Under the pieces are notes generated by a model that did not search any database, had not been told where the DNA came from, and saw only the letters and a list, made by a program, of their open reading frames with translations. A DNA stretch of 64,000 bases from Paenibacillus luteus (GTDB lineage: Bacteria > Bacillota > Bacilli > Paenibacillales > Paenibacillaceae). Below, one piece after another: positions 34,582 through 43,184 of this stretch (position 1 is its first letter; each line of letters starts with the position of its first letter). The stretch covers positions 186,001 through 250,000 of the forward strand of contig NZ_SKCD01000033.1 in the NCBI RefSeq assembly GCF_006542765.1, written 5' to 3'. Position numbers and translations under genes: made by a program.

Positions 34582-35211
34582 ATGAGAGATAAACCATTAC
34601 GCAACGAAGCGATAAGCGAGCTTGTGCTGGCCTCTTCGTCACCGCGCCGGAAAGAACTGGTCGCAATGCTGGACCTTTCTTTGCCGGTTTATATTTTGTC
34701 TACGGATACGGATGAAACTGTTGAAGCGGACTGGACACCTTCGGAGGTTGTGGAGAAGCTCAGTCTGCGCAAAGCCAATGCGGCATTAAAATTGCTGCAA
34801 CAAAAACAGGAACATGAGTCGTCTCTAATTATTGGGGCAGACACGATCGTCGTACTTGACGGCGAGGTGCTTGGGAAGCCTGTTGATGACATGGAAGCGA
34901 TGACGATGCTTGGACGCCTGCAAGGGCGCTCGCATCAGGTTTATACAGGAATTGCCTGTGTACTTTCTTCGAGCGGGGAAGCCATAATTTCGCATCGGAT
35001 GACCAAAGTGAAAATGAAAGCACTCAGCAGTGACCAAATCGCTAGATATGTTGCTACAGGTGAGCCCCGCGACAAAGCAGGCGCATACGGCATTCAAGGA
35101 CTAGGTTCCATATTAGTGGATGAAATTGATGGCTGTTATTTCAATGTGGTCGGACTGCCGCTATCGCTGCTGTCGGACATGCTGGGTACTTACGATATTT
35201 CGGTTTTCTAA
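34582..35211 (+). CDS. maf: Maf-family nucleoside triphosphate pyrophosphatase
   Basis: The product (209 residues from ATG 34582) starts with the Maf motif ELVLASSSPRRKELVAML. It also has ADTIVVLDGEVLGKP, RLQGRSHQVYTG and GEPRDKAGAYGIQGLG. Maf proteins hydrolyse non-canonical or modified NTPs. The start is uncertain: ATG 34582 is 15 bp from AAGGAG, ATG 34546 has no site, and ATT 34573 would have ideal spacing. The gene precedes radC-mreB as in Bacillus. Confidence 0.93.
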   Translation: MRDKPLRNEAISELVLASSSPRRKELVAMLDLSLPVYILSTDTDETVEADWTPSEVVEKLSLRKANAALKLLQQKQEHESSLIIGADTIVVLDGEVLGKPVDDMEAMTMLGRLQGRSHQVYTGIACVLSSSGEAIISHRMTKVKMKALSSDQIARYVATGEPRDKAGAYGIQGLGSILVDEIDGCYFNVVGLPLSLLSDMLGTYDISVF

Positions 35212-35302
35212 TTGGGAGTTAGTTTGCATTAAATCGGATGAATTCTCAAAAATTAGGCAGGATAGGTATGACCAAATTTTTTTGAAAAAGGCGGGATTGG
35301 AC

Positions 35303-35992
35303 ATGGAACCGCAATCGTTGACTTTGCGTGATGTCCCCCATGAAGAACGTCCAAGAGAGCGCATGATGAAATATGGGGCGGAAGCACTGAGCCATGCCGA
35401 ATTGCTTGCTATCCTGCTGCGGACAGGCACGCAAAAGCAATCCGCTGTGCATTTGGCTGGTACCATTCTGAAGCAATGCGGAAGCTTGCGCAATTTGCTG
35501 GATATGAGCATGGAAGAGCTGACCGCTATTCGAGGGATCGGCCCGGCCAAAGCGATTCAGCTTCGCGCGGGCATTGAATTAGGAAGAAGGATTACGCGCA
35601 GTCGAGTGGGAGATGCGGTAACCGTTCGTAAACCTCAGGACGCAGCGGATTTTGTAATGGAGGAGCTCCGGTATTTGAAGAAGGAGCACTTTGTCTGTTT
35701 ATTTCTAAATACCAAGAACCATATCATTGCCCGTGAAACCTTATCAGTAGGTACGCTTAACGCATCGTTGGTTCATCCCCGTGAAGTATTCCGTGCAGCC
35801 ATTCAGCGCAATAGCGCATCGATTATTTGCGTCCACAATCATCCTAGTGGTGATCCAACGCCAAGTCCAGAGGATATTGCATTAACGAAACGCTTGGCGG
35901 AAGCCGGTCAATTAGTTGGAATCGAAGTGCTTGATCATCTGGTGATTGGTGACAGCCGCTTCGTTAGTTTGAAGGAACAAGGTTATATGTAA
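35303..35992 (+). CDS. radC: RadC-family JAMM/MPN protein
   Basis: The 229-residue protein has an N-terminal helix-hairpin-helix region (AIRGIGPAKAIQLRAGIELGR), then the RadC domain with the JAMM metal motif HNHPSGDPTPSPED. ATG 35303 follows AAAGGCGGG. Despite the name, its role in DNA repair is unproven. It lies between maf and mreB. Confidence 0.95.
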   Translation: MEPQSLTLRDVPHEERPRERMMKYGAEALSHAELLAILLRTGTQKQSAVHLAGTILKQCGSLRNLLDMSMEELTAIRGIGPAKAIQLRAGIELGRRITRSRVGDAVTVRKPQDAADFVMEELRYLKKEHFVCLFLNTKNHIIARETLSVGTLNASLVHPREVFRAAIQRNSASIICVHNHPSGDPTPSPEDIALTKRLAEAGQLVGIEVLDHLVIGDSRFVSLKEQGYM

Positions 35993-36031
35993 TATAATAA
36001 AGTGATGTGGCAATTAGAAGGGAGCAACAAC

Positions 36032-37063
36032 ATGTTTGGTGGTTTTTCGAAGGATTTGGGTATTGACTTAGGCACTGCAAATACGCTGGTATTTGTCAAA
36101 GGAAAAGGGATTGTAGTAAGGGAGCCTTCTGTGGTAGCCCTGCGTACGGATACAAAAACAATTGAAGCTGTCGGTGAGCAAGCCAAAAAAATGATCGGTA
36201 GAACGCCTGGCAACATTCGTGCGGTTCGCCCGATGAAAGACGGGGTTATTGCTGATTTCGAAACGACGGCAACGATGATTAAATATTTTATACGCCAGGC
36301 CCAGAAGCAGCGCTCTTTGTTTCCGCGCCATCCTAACGTCATGGTATGCGTTCCGTCAGGAATTACAGCGGTAGAGAAACGCGCGGTAGAGGATGCAACA
36401 AAGCAGGCTGGAGCTCGCGAGGCCTATACAATTGAGGAGCCGTTTGCGGCCGCTATCGGGGCGGATTTGCCCGTTTGGGAGCCGACAGGCAGCATGGTCG
36501 TTGATATCGGCGGGGGAACCACTGAGGTTGCTGTTATTTCTCTAGGCGGAATCGTTACTGCACGTTCGATTCGCGTGGCTGGCGATGAGATGGATGAGGC
36601 TGTCATTCAGTATATTAAACGGCAGTATAATCTCATGATCGGTGAGAGAACATCGGAGCAATTGAAGATGGAAATCGGTTCTGCGCTTCCACTGGAGCGT
36701 TCGGAAACCATTGAAATCCGTGGACGTGACCTGGTTTCTGGCTTGCCGAAGACGCTTCCGATTACCTCTGACGAAATTACAGAAGCGTTGATGGATACGG
36801 TAAATGCGATCGTTGATGCGGTTAAAGTGACGTTGGAGAAATGTCCGCCGGAGCTTTCCGCAGATATTATGGACCGTGGAATTGTGCTAACAGGCGGCGG
36901 AGCGCTGCTTCGCAATCTGGACAAGCTGCTTCAACGTGAGACGGGCATGCCTGTCATTGTGGCTGATAATCCGCTTGATTGTGTTGCAATCGGTACAGGA
37001 CGCTCGCTAGACAACATTCATTTATTCAAGACAAGAGGCTCATCGTCTCGTGCTAGACGCTAA
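36032..37063 (+). CDS. mreB: Rod shape-determining protein MreB
   Basis: The 343-residue actin-like ATPase has phosphate-1 GIDLGTANTLVFVKGKG, phosphate-2 VVDIGGGTTEVAVISLGG, and adenosine motif GIVLTGGGALLRNLD. It forms membrane filaments that guide lateral wall synthesis with MreC, MreD and RodA, all encoded downstream. ATG 36032 follows AGAAGGGAG and gives the family start MFGGFSKDLG. Confidence 0.97.
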   Translation: MFGGFSKDLGIDLGTANTLVFVKGKGIVVREPSVVALRTDTKTIEAVGEQAKKMIGRTPGNIRAVRPMKDGVIADFETTATMIKYFIRQAQKQRSLFPRHPNVMVCVPSGITAVEKRAVEDATKQAGAREAYTIEEPFAAAIGADLPVWEPTGSMVVDIGGGTTEVAVISLGGIVTARSIRVAGDEMDEAVIQYIKRQYNLMIGERTSEQLKMEIGSALPLERSETIEIRGRDLVSGLPKTLPITSDEITEALMDTVNAIVDAVKVTLEKCPPELSADIMDRGIVLTGGGALLRNLDKLLQRETGMPVIVADNPLDCVAIGTGRSLDNIHLFKTRGSSSRARR

Positions 37064-37099
37064 AAATCGATTAATGGGAATCGGATATGGAACGGGCAG

Positions 37100-37984
37100 G
37101 TGATCGAGCTGTTAAAGCTAATGCGAAATAAGCGTATGTTTATGCTTATGATCGGGTTTATTTTGTTTATAGCGGTCATCGGCTACTCGCTTAGCGATCG
37201 CAAGGAATTGTCTTGGCCTGAGAAATTTCTCAAGGACTCAACCGCATACGTGCAGCAATGGTTTTACAAGCCCGCTGGTTATATAGCGGGCTTCTTTGAG
37301 GATATTCGAAATATGAAAACGATCTATGAGGAGAACGAACAGCTTCGTATTACGGCTGCTGCATACTCCCGCGATAAAATTAAATATAATTTTATCGAAA
37401 AAGAAAATGAGCGGTATAAAGAAGAGCTCAGGTTCACCAAGCAGCAGGAAGAAATGTTCAATTACAAATATTTGATTGCACAGGTCATAGCAGTCAGCAA
37501 TGACGCAAACAACCGGACACTGAGCATTAATTTGGGCTCGAAAAACGGCATCAAGCCTAACATGGCCGTAACCACAGTCAAAGGCTTGATAGGCATCGTA
37601 CGTTCCGTAACTCCGTTTACCGCGTCGGTAACGCCGATCACGGAGCTAAACGAGACATCGCAATCGTTTAATCCAGTAGCTGTAACGATTCTGGGACGCG
37701 TAGATGAATCATTCGGGATTTTAAGCAATTATAATAAAGAGACGTCCAGACTCGTGATGACGAAGATTGCGGAAGACGATAAAATGGAGTTTCAGGATAC
37801 GGTCATTACTTCCGGACTTGGGGGTGTGTATCCGAGAGGCCTCGTCGTAGGTACGGTAGAAAACAAGCAGCTTGGCGACTTTGGTCTAACCTATACGGCT
37901 ACGGTAAAGCTCGCGGCGAGTTTTGACCATCTAACTGAGGTGTTCGTCGTTTCGGTTCCTGAATTGGAGGAGGCCGAGCAATGA
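37100..37984 (+). CDS. mreC: Rod shape-determining protein MreC
   Basis: The 294-residue bitopic protein has one N-terminal helix (about 12-31), a coiled-coil (NMKTIYEENEQLRITAAA to about residue 115), then two beta-barrel domains with VTTVKGLIGIVRSV and DTVITSGLGGVYPRGLVVG. These are MreC marks. It starts at GTG with a weak site; an internal ATG (37121) is possible. It is extracellular and connects MreB filaments to the wall enzymes. Confidence 0.95.
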   Translation: MIELLKLMRNKRMFMLMIGFILFIAVIGYSLSDRKELSWPEKFLKDSTAYVQQWFYKPAGYIAGFFEDIRNMKTIYEENEQLRITAAAYSRDKIKYNFIEKENERYKEELRFTKQQEEMFNYKYLIAQVIAVSNDANNRTLSINLGSKNGIKPNMAVTTVKGLIGIVRSVTPFTASVTPITELNETSQSFNPVAVTILGRVDESFGILSNYNKETSRLVMTKIAEDDKMEFQDTVITSGLGGVYPRGLVVGTVENKQLGDFGLTYTATVKLAASFDHLTEVFVVSVPELEEAEQ

Positions 37985-38505
37985 GTATGAACCGAATTGT
38001 CCTGCTCATGTTTCTTGTTTTTATTCTTGAAGGAACCGTGATGCCATGGATCATTCCTGCTGGTTTTGGCCACCGGATCATGCCGCACTTTGTATTTGTT
38101 ATCGTTATTTTCTCGGGGCTGTACAGCAGAAGGCATTTGGCACTGCTCTTAGGCGTAAGCTTCGGCATGCTTCAGGATATTGTTTATTTTGGCCATTTGC
38201 TAGGCATCAATGCTTTTTTTATGGGCTTGATGGGCTATTTTACAGGAGTGCTGTTTGAGCGTCGGCGTTCGACGATTATGATGGCAATTTCGGTGGTCGG
38301 CTTTGCGTGTATCTTGTACGATAGCGTTATTTATTTTATTTACAGCGTGTTTCGTATTACGAGCGAGAGCTATGCGTGGGCACTTATCGATCATATTCTT
38401 CCGAGTTTGTTTCTTCAGCTTGCCTTTGCGCTGGCTTGTTATGTGCCCGTTAGAAAGCTGTTTGAAGGACAGAGCAAAGCGACAGCAGAGAATGATGAGG
38501 AATAA
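37981..38505 (+). CDS. mreD: Rod shape-determining protein MreD
   Basis: The 174-residue polytopic protein (five to six helices) overlaps mreC by 4 bases (ATGA), with GGAGGAGG before it. The YSRRHLALLLGVSFGMLQDI-type stretch and its position identify MreD, the membrane partner of MreC in the elongation complex. Confidence 0.93.
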   Translation: MSMNRIVLLMFLVFILEGTVMPWIIPAGFGHRIMPHFVFVIVIFSGLYSRRHLALLLGVSFGMLQDIVYFGHLLGINAFFMGLMGYFTGVLFERRRSTIMMAISVVGFACILYDSVIYFIYSVFRITSESYAWALIDHILPSLFLQLAFALACYVPVRKLFEGQSKATAENDEE

Positions 38506-38571
38506 AAAATGGTCGGCTTGCAGGAATTTGCCCGGCAGAGCAAGAATCCATTAGGTTGGGGAGGGACGAAC

Positions 38572-39237
38572 GTGACCGAGAGACAGCATATTATAATAAA
38601 GGGTGTAAAAGAAGGTCTCGTGTTCCTTCTCGACGATAAATGTGAATTCGCGGCGCTGCTTGATGAGCTTCAGTACAAGCTGGAGAAAACGCATCAGCAG
38701 TTGCTCACTGGGCCGCTCGTTCATGTACATGTGAAGCTGGGCGCAAGACAAGTGACTGATGACGATAAGGATCGGATTAAAAATGTAATCCGGGCACAAG
38801 GGAATTTAATGGTCCAGTCCGTGGAGTCTGATCCGCCAAAGATAGATTCCCAGCAGGACCAGCAGCCTAATTTGCAAGTGCTTACGTCTATCATACGCTC
38901 TGGTCAAACCTATGAGCATGACGGAGATTTGCTTTTGATCGGCGATTTGAATCCAGGCGGCACATTATTGTGTACTGGTGATATTTACGTCCTAGGAGCT
39001 TTGCGAGGTACTGCTCATGCAGGCATAGGAGGGCGTACGGACGTTATTATTGCGACCTCACTTATGAAGCCTACTCAGCTTCGCATCGCAGACGTGATCA
39101 GCAGACCGCCTGAGGAATGGATGACCGGTGATGCTGCTATGGAGTTCGCTTTCTTAAGTGAAGGCCGAATGCAAATCGATAAGCTAGCGCAATTATTCCG
39201 CATACGGCATAATCCTATAATGTTTAAAGGAGTGTAG
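38572..39237 (+). CDS. minC: Septum site-determining protein MinC
   Basis: The 221-residue product has an N-terminal FtsZ-inhibiting domain (HIIIKGVKEGLVFLLDD) and a C-terminal beta-helix domain (GDLLLIGDLNPGG, GDIYVLGALRGTAHAG) that dimerises and binds MinD. I chose GTG 38572 because GGGGAGGGA lies 6-7 bp upstream and the family N-terminus then aligns. An ATG at 38509 would add 21 unrelated residues. Confidence 0.95.
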   Translation: MTERQHIIIKGVKEGLVFLLDDKCEFAALLDELQYKLEKTHQQLLTGPLVHVHVKLGARQVTDDDKDRIKNVIRAQGNLMVQSVESDPPKIDSQQDQQPNLQVLTSIIRSGQTYEHDGDLLLIGDLNPGGTLLCTGDIYVLGALRGTAHAGIGGRTDVIIATSLMKPTQLRIADVISRPPEEWMTGDAAMEFAFLSEGRMQIDKLAQLFRIRHNPIMFKGV

Positions 39238-39240
39238 AGC

Positions 39241-40032
39241 ATGGGAGAAGCGATTGTTGTAACATCAGGTAAAGGCGGCGTTGGCAAAACGACCACCTCG
39301 GCAAACCTGGGTACCGCGCTAGCTTTGCTGGGCAAGAAGGTATGCATGGTCGATACCGATATCGGCCTTCGCAATCTGGATGTGGTCATGGGCCTTGAAA
39401 ATCGGATCATATATGATCTGGTCGATGTAGCCGAAGGACGCTGCCGTTTAAATCAAGCGCTTGTGAAAGACAAACGCTTCGATGAGCTTTATATGCTTCC
39501 TGCCGCACAGACGAAGGATAAAGATTCGGTTACGCCTGAGCAGGTTCGAAATATGATTTTGGAATTAAAAAAAGACCATGATTATGTCATTATTGACTGC
39601 CCAGCTGGAATCGAGCATGGTTTTCGCAACGCGATAGCTGGTGCTGACCGTGCTATCGTCATTACAACGCCAGAAAATGCTGCTGTTCGTGATGCCGATC
39701 GAGTGATTGGCTTACTCGAGCAAGAGAAAATTCCAAGCAAGCTGATCATTAACCGCATTCGTCAAAATATGATGAAAACCGGGGAGATGCTTGATATTGA
39801 TGAAATTTGTCAAGTGCTTGCTGTTGATCTTGTTGGCATCGTACCTGATGATGAGAAGGTCATTTCTGCAGCAAACAATGGAGAACCGACGGTGATGAAT
39901 CCGGCTTCTCGAGCCGCTATCGCCTACCGGAACATTGCGCGCAGAATCTTGGGCGATATGGTGCCACTTATGCTGCTTGATGAGAAGGCGGGAGCGTTCA
40001 AACGTTTCCGTAAGTTTCTGGGAATAGGATGA
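39241..40032 (+). CDS. minD: Septum site-determining ATPase MinD
   Basis: The 263-residue deviant Walker A ATPase has SGKGGVGKTT (about 9-18), VDTDIGLRNLDVVMGLENR and IIDCPAGIEHGF. The C-terminal amphipathic helix AFKRFRKFLGIG anchors ATP-bound MinD to membrane. It recruits MinC to keep septa away from poles. It starts 3 bp after the minC stop. Confidence 0.97.
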   Translation: MGEAIVVTSGKGGVGKTTTSANLGTALALLGKKVCMVDTDIGLRNLDVVMGLENRIIYDLVDVAEGRCRLNQALVKDKRFDELYMLPAAQTKDKDSVTPEQVRNMILELKKDHDYVIIDCPAGIEHGFRNAIAGADRAIVITTPENAAVRDADRVIGLLEQEKIPSKLIINRIRQNMMKTGEMLDIDEICQVLAVDLVGIVPDDEKVISAANNGEPTVMNPASRAAIAYRNIARRILGDMVPLMLLDEKAGAFKRFRKFLGIG

Positions 40033-40039
40033 TCGCGAT

Positions 40040-41185
40040 TTGCTTAATAAACTAAAGAAACTGGACTGGGGAATTCTAATTATATTAGTGTTCCTCATGG
40101 TTATCAGTACGATTGTCATCCATAGCGCAACGGCTAATTTTCCTTTATATGCCGGAAATGAAATCAAACAGCTCAAATTTTACATTGCAGGCTTTTTTCT
40201 TGCGATCGCTGCGACTTTGTTCGATTACCGGATCGTGTTGAAAAGCTGGCATGTCCTATATGGCATTGGCATTACCTTGCTGCTGCTTGTCTACTTTTTT
40301 GGAGCTACGATCAACGGAGCTAGAGGCTGGTTTGTTATTTTCGGAGTTTCCTTCCAGCCTGCAGAGATGGTCAAGCTGGTGCTGATTATCGGAATTGCGT
40401 ATCTAATGGGTCGGCGGCAAGGGGATCGCTTAACGCTTACTCAGGATATTATTCCGATCGGGGCTTTTTCTTTTATACCGTTTATGCTCGTTATGATCCA
40501 GCCGGACTTAGGGAATGCGATTATTTACCTTGTTATCGTGCTCGGCATGCTATGGATCGGGAATGTGAAATATTCTCATGTTATCGCAGGCCTAACGGTT
40601 GTTGTAGCTGGATTAGTGTTGTTTGTCACTTTGTTTAATATGTTTAATTCTGAAATTTATGATTATTTGAATGATAAAGGCATGAAGCATTGGCATGAGC
40701 GGATCAATACCTTTATTAATCCAGCCGATGCTTCGGCAGATGCGAGACATCAGTCCGAAAATGCTCAAATCGCAATTGGCTCCGGCGGACTGAGCGGCGA
40801 TGGATATTTGCAAGGAGATATGAAGAACGGCGGCTTCGTTCCTTATCCGTATTCTGACTCCATCTTTGTTGTCATTGGAGAAGAATTTGGATTTCAAGGG
40901 GCGGCCATATTGCTTCTCCTATACTTTTTGCTCATCTATCGCATGATCATCATAGCATTCAAATGTTATGATTTGCGTGCCTCGTTTATCATAATTGGAA
41001 TAGTATCAATGTATGTGTTTCAGGTGTTCCAAAATATCGGGATGATGATCGGCATTATGCCGATTACGGGAATCACGCTACCTTTTATCAGTTATGGAGG
41101 TACTTCACTACTGATTAACTTGCTCTGTATCGGTCTGGTATTCAGCATTAAGGCACATCAGGAAGTCTATGAGCTTGCCGATTAA
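40040..41185 (+). CDS. rodA: RodA/FtsW/SpoVE-family peptidoglycan glycosyltransferase (RodA-like)
   Basis: The 381-residue SEDS protein has about ten helices. The key motifs are INGARGWFVIFGVSFQPAEMVK, FIPFMLVMIQPDLGNA and GITLPFISYGGTSLL. Clustering with mreBCD-minCD favours RodA over FtsW. TTG 40040, with AGGATGA 7 bp upstream, is the only start giving the family N-terminus LLNKLKKLDW. A strong terminator closes the unit. Confidence 0.93.
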   Translation: MLNKLKKLDWGILIILVFLMVISTIVIHSATANFPLYAGNEIKQLKFYIAGFFLAIAATLFDYRIVLKSWHVLYGIGITLLLLVYFFGATINGARGWFVIFGVSFQPAEMVKLVLIIGIAYLMGRRQGDRLTLTQDIIPIGAFSFIPFMLVMIQPDLGNAIIYLVIVLGMLWIGNVKYSHVIAGLTVVVAGLVLFVTLFNMFNSEIYDYLNDKGMKHWHERINTFINPADASADARHQSENAQIAIGSGGLSGDGYLQGDMKNGGFVPYPYSDSIFVVIGEEFGFQGAAILLLLYFLLIYRMIIIAFKCYDLRASFIIIGIVSMYVFQVFQNIGMMIGIMPITGITLPFISYGGTSLLINLLCIGLVFSIKAHQEVYELAD

Positions 41186-41194
41186 GGCAAATTG

Positions 41195-41244
41195 AAAAGC
41201 TGTATTTGAAACGGTAGCCATCCGTTTCAAATACAGCTTTTTTT
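41195..41244 (+). terminator. Rho-independent terminator after rodA
   Basis: AAAGCTGTATTTGAAACGG pairs with its complement around a 7-nt loop, followed by Ts. Confidence 0.94.
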
Positions 41245-41279
41245 CAATATGTAGATGTTTATAGGTTGTGCATGATTCC

Positions 41280-41308
41280 GCATACTTGTCTTATTCTCTA
41301 CATATTCA
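41280..41308 (+). promoter_or_regulatory. Candidate sigma-E promoter of spoIVFA
   Basis: GCATACT (41280-41286), 14-bp spacer and CATATTCA (41301-41308) resemble a sigma-E promoter, in keeping with mother-cell expression of spoIVF genes. Confidence 0.5.
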
Positions 41309-41361
41309 TGTAGTAGGATACAAGCTGTCGCGATGGCGACGGGAGCGGGAGGAGCGTCCAG

Positions 41362-42273
41362 ATGAGTACAAAGGATAATAGCAATCATCGCAAAGAGAAC
41401 AATATAAAAAAAATGCAGGCCCCTCAATCATCAGAATTAAAAGCAGATGATTTTTATTCAGAGCCGCTTGCTCCGCAGCAGCATGAGTATTTTCATGAAG
41501 AGGAATGGGAAGAGCCCGACCCGGAGACGGTTTGGAAAAGCAATCCGAATCCGTGGGCAAGCTGGGGGGAGGATGAAGGATTAGGAGGGAAAAGGAGCTA
41601 CGTGAAGGCTGTTGATCTCACGAATCGAAAAGATCCGTCACATGAGCGAAGCCGACATACACTCCGCAAAGAGTTTACATGGAAGCTTCTGATTGCAGTG
41701 CTCTTGTTTGGTGCTATATATACGTTGTTTCAATATGAAAATGAGTATACTCGAGCAGGACAAGCACTGGTGAAGCAGGCACTTGTGGAAGAGATTGATT
41801 TTGCTGCTGCCGCCGCATGGTACAAAGACACCTTTGCTGGCGCGCCTTCCTTTATTCCAATATTTGAGGACAAAAGCGAAACTGCTGTAGGTGCGGAGGG
41901 AACGGTTAAGCTTCCGATCTTTGCGCCATTGCAAGAGGGATCGCTTGTACGTACCTTTGCAGAACTGCTTAACGGGATTGAGCTGGCAGGTCAATCGGAG
42001 GAGCAAGTTGTGGCTGCTGAGACAGGGCGTGTGCTCGACTTGTCTGATCAAAGCGATAAGGGCTCAACAATCGTGATTCAACACGCCAATCAAAGGATAA
42101 CGGTTTACGGTATGCTCGGCAAGACCGAGGTGAGCGTAAATGATTGGGTCGAAGCAGGTGATCCGATCGGGAGCCTACTGAAGTCTGAGGGCACACAGCC
42201 TAGCCTGCTTTATTTTGCAGTGAAGCAAAATGGTCTGTATATCGATCCAGTGGGCGTGATACCGCTTGATTAA
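41362..42273 (+). CDS. spoIVFA: Stage IV sporulation protein FA (M23-like regulator of pro-sigma-K processing)
   Basis: The 303-residue product has a charged cytoplasmic N-terminus, one membrane helix (about residues 112-127) and an extracellular LytM/M23-like domain at the C-terminus (GRVLDLSDQSDKGSTIVIQH, VNDWVEAGDPIGSLL). The zinc-binding His positions of active M23 enzymes are not conserved (YGMLG in place of Y-x-HL), as in SpoIVFA. It holds SpoIVFB inactive until the forespore signal arrives. It overlaps spoIVFB. Confidence 0.9.
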   Translation: MSTKDNSNHRKENNIKKMQAPQSSELKADDFYSEPLAPQQHEYFHEEEWEEPDPETVWKSNPNPWASWGEDEGLGGKRSYVKAVDLTNRKDPSHERSRHTLRKEFTWKLLIAVLLFGAIYTLFQYENEYTRAGQALVKQALVEEIDFAAAAAWYKDTFAGAPSFIPIFEDKSETAVGAEGTVKLPIFAPLQEGSLVRTFAELLNGIELAGQSEEQVVAAETGRVLDLSDQSDKGSTIVIQHANQRITVYGMLGKTEVSVNDWVEAGDPIGSLLKSEGTQPSLLYFAVKQNGLYIDPVGVIPLD

Positions 42274-43147
42274 ATGGAAAGGAATGATTTGGTCCGTCCA
42301 TCCGCTCTTTGTCATCATTATGTTGGGATCGGTCATGACTGGCTATTTTGCTGAGTTGATCACGCTGTTCTTGCTGGTGCTGGTTCACGAGATCGGCCAT
42401 GTCATCATGGCACGAAGCTTTGGTTGGACGATACGCGAGGTAAAGCTGCTGCCCTTTGGCGGAGTTGTTGAGGTTGAGGAGGCGGGCGGCCTTCCAGCGA
42501 AAGAGGAAGCGCTCGTCGCCATAGCTGGCCCGCTGCAAAATGTATGGATGGGACTAGCGGCTTGGGCTTGCGGGCAGCTTGGGCTATGGGACCCGGTATG
42601 GGCGGAATATGTATGGAAAGCGAACTTGATGCTAGGCTTGTTCAATTTGCTGCCCATACATCCGCTCGATGGAGGGAAGCTGCTTCAGGCAGCCTTAAGC
42701 TATGCTGTCAACTATTATAAAATGCTCATTTGGTCTGCCCGCATCAGCATGCTGTTCAGCGTGATCATGATCCTATTCTCGCTTCTTCCTTGGTTATTGG
42801 ATAAGGAGGGCGTTCAGCTTAACCTCTTAATCGTTGGTATATTTCTTGTCATGACAAATTGGACGTATTATCGGAACGTTCCTTTTATCTTTTATCGTTT
42901 TCTAATGTATCGGGATCGGGTAACGGTTCAGGCATTAACGCTTGGGCATGTGGCAAGCCCCATTATCGTAAGCGGCAAGCAAACGATCATCTCGGTAGCA
43001 AGGCTGTTCCGGAGAGAGCAGTACCATCTGATTTATATGGTGGAAGATCGCGGCAAGGAGGTAAAAGTACTGCCCGAACAGAAAATTGTCGAGGGCTGCC
43101 TGTCGGATAGCAATCCTAATCGTGCAGTATCCGAACTTTTCAGTTAA
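42266..43147 (+). CDS. spoIVFB: Stage IV sporulation intramembrane metalloprotease SpoIVFB
   Basis: The 293-residue S2P-type protease has HEIGH at 41-45 (LLVLVHEIGHVIMARSF) and the third zinc ligand D135 in NLLPIHPLDGGK. LLPFGGVVEVEE is a close match to the Bacillus protein. It cuts pro-sigma-K in the outer forespore membrane. TTG 42266 overlaps the spoIVFA stop by 8 bases; a later ATG at 42284 would remove family-conserved residues. Confidence 0.94.
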   Translation: MIKWKGMIWSVHPLFVIIMLGSVMTGYFAELITLFLLVLVHEIGHVIMARSFGWTIREVKLLPFGGVVEVEEAGGLPAKEEALVAIAGPLQNVWMGLAAWACGQLGLWDPVWAEYVWKANLMLGLFNLLPIHPLDGGKLLQAALSYAVNYYKMLIWSARISMLFSVIMILFSLLPWLLDKEGVQLNLLIVGIFLVMTNWTYYRNVPFIFYRFLMYRDRVTVQALTLGHVASPIIVSGKQTIISVARLFRREQYHLIYMVEDRGKEVKVLPEQKIVEGCLSDSNPNRAVSELFS

Positions 43148-43184
43148 AATAGATGAAAAGCGTACTGGCAGGTGATACTCGGGT

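Noticed and set aside
35120..35302. Upstream extension of radC into maf
   Set aside because: Residues before 35303 are maf in another frame (Cys/Arg-rich); the family N-terminus begins at ATG 35303.
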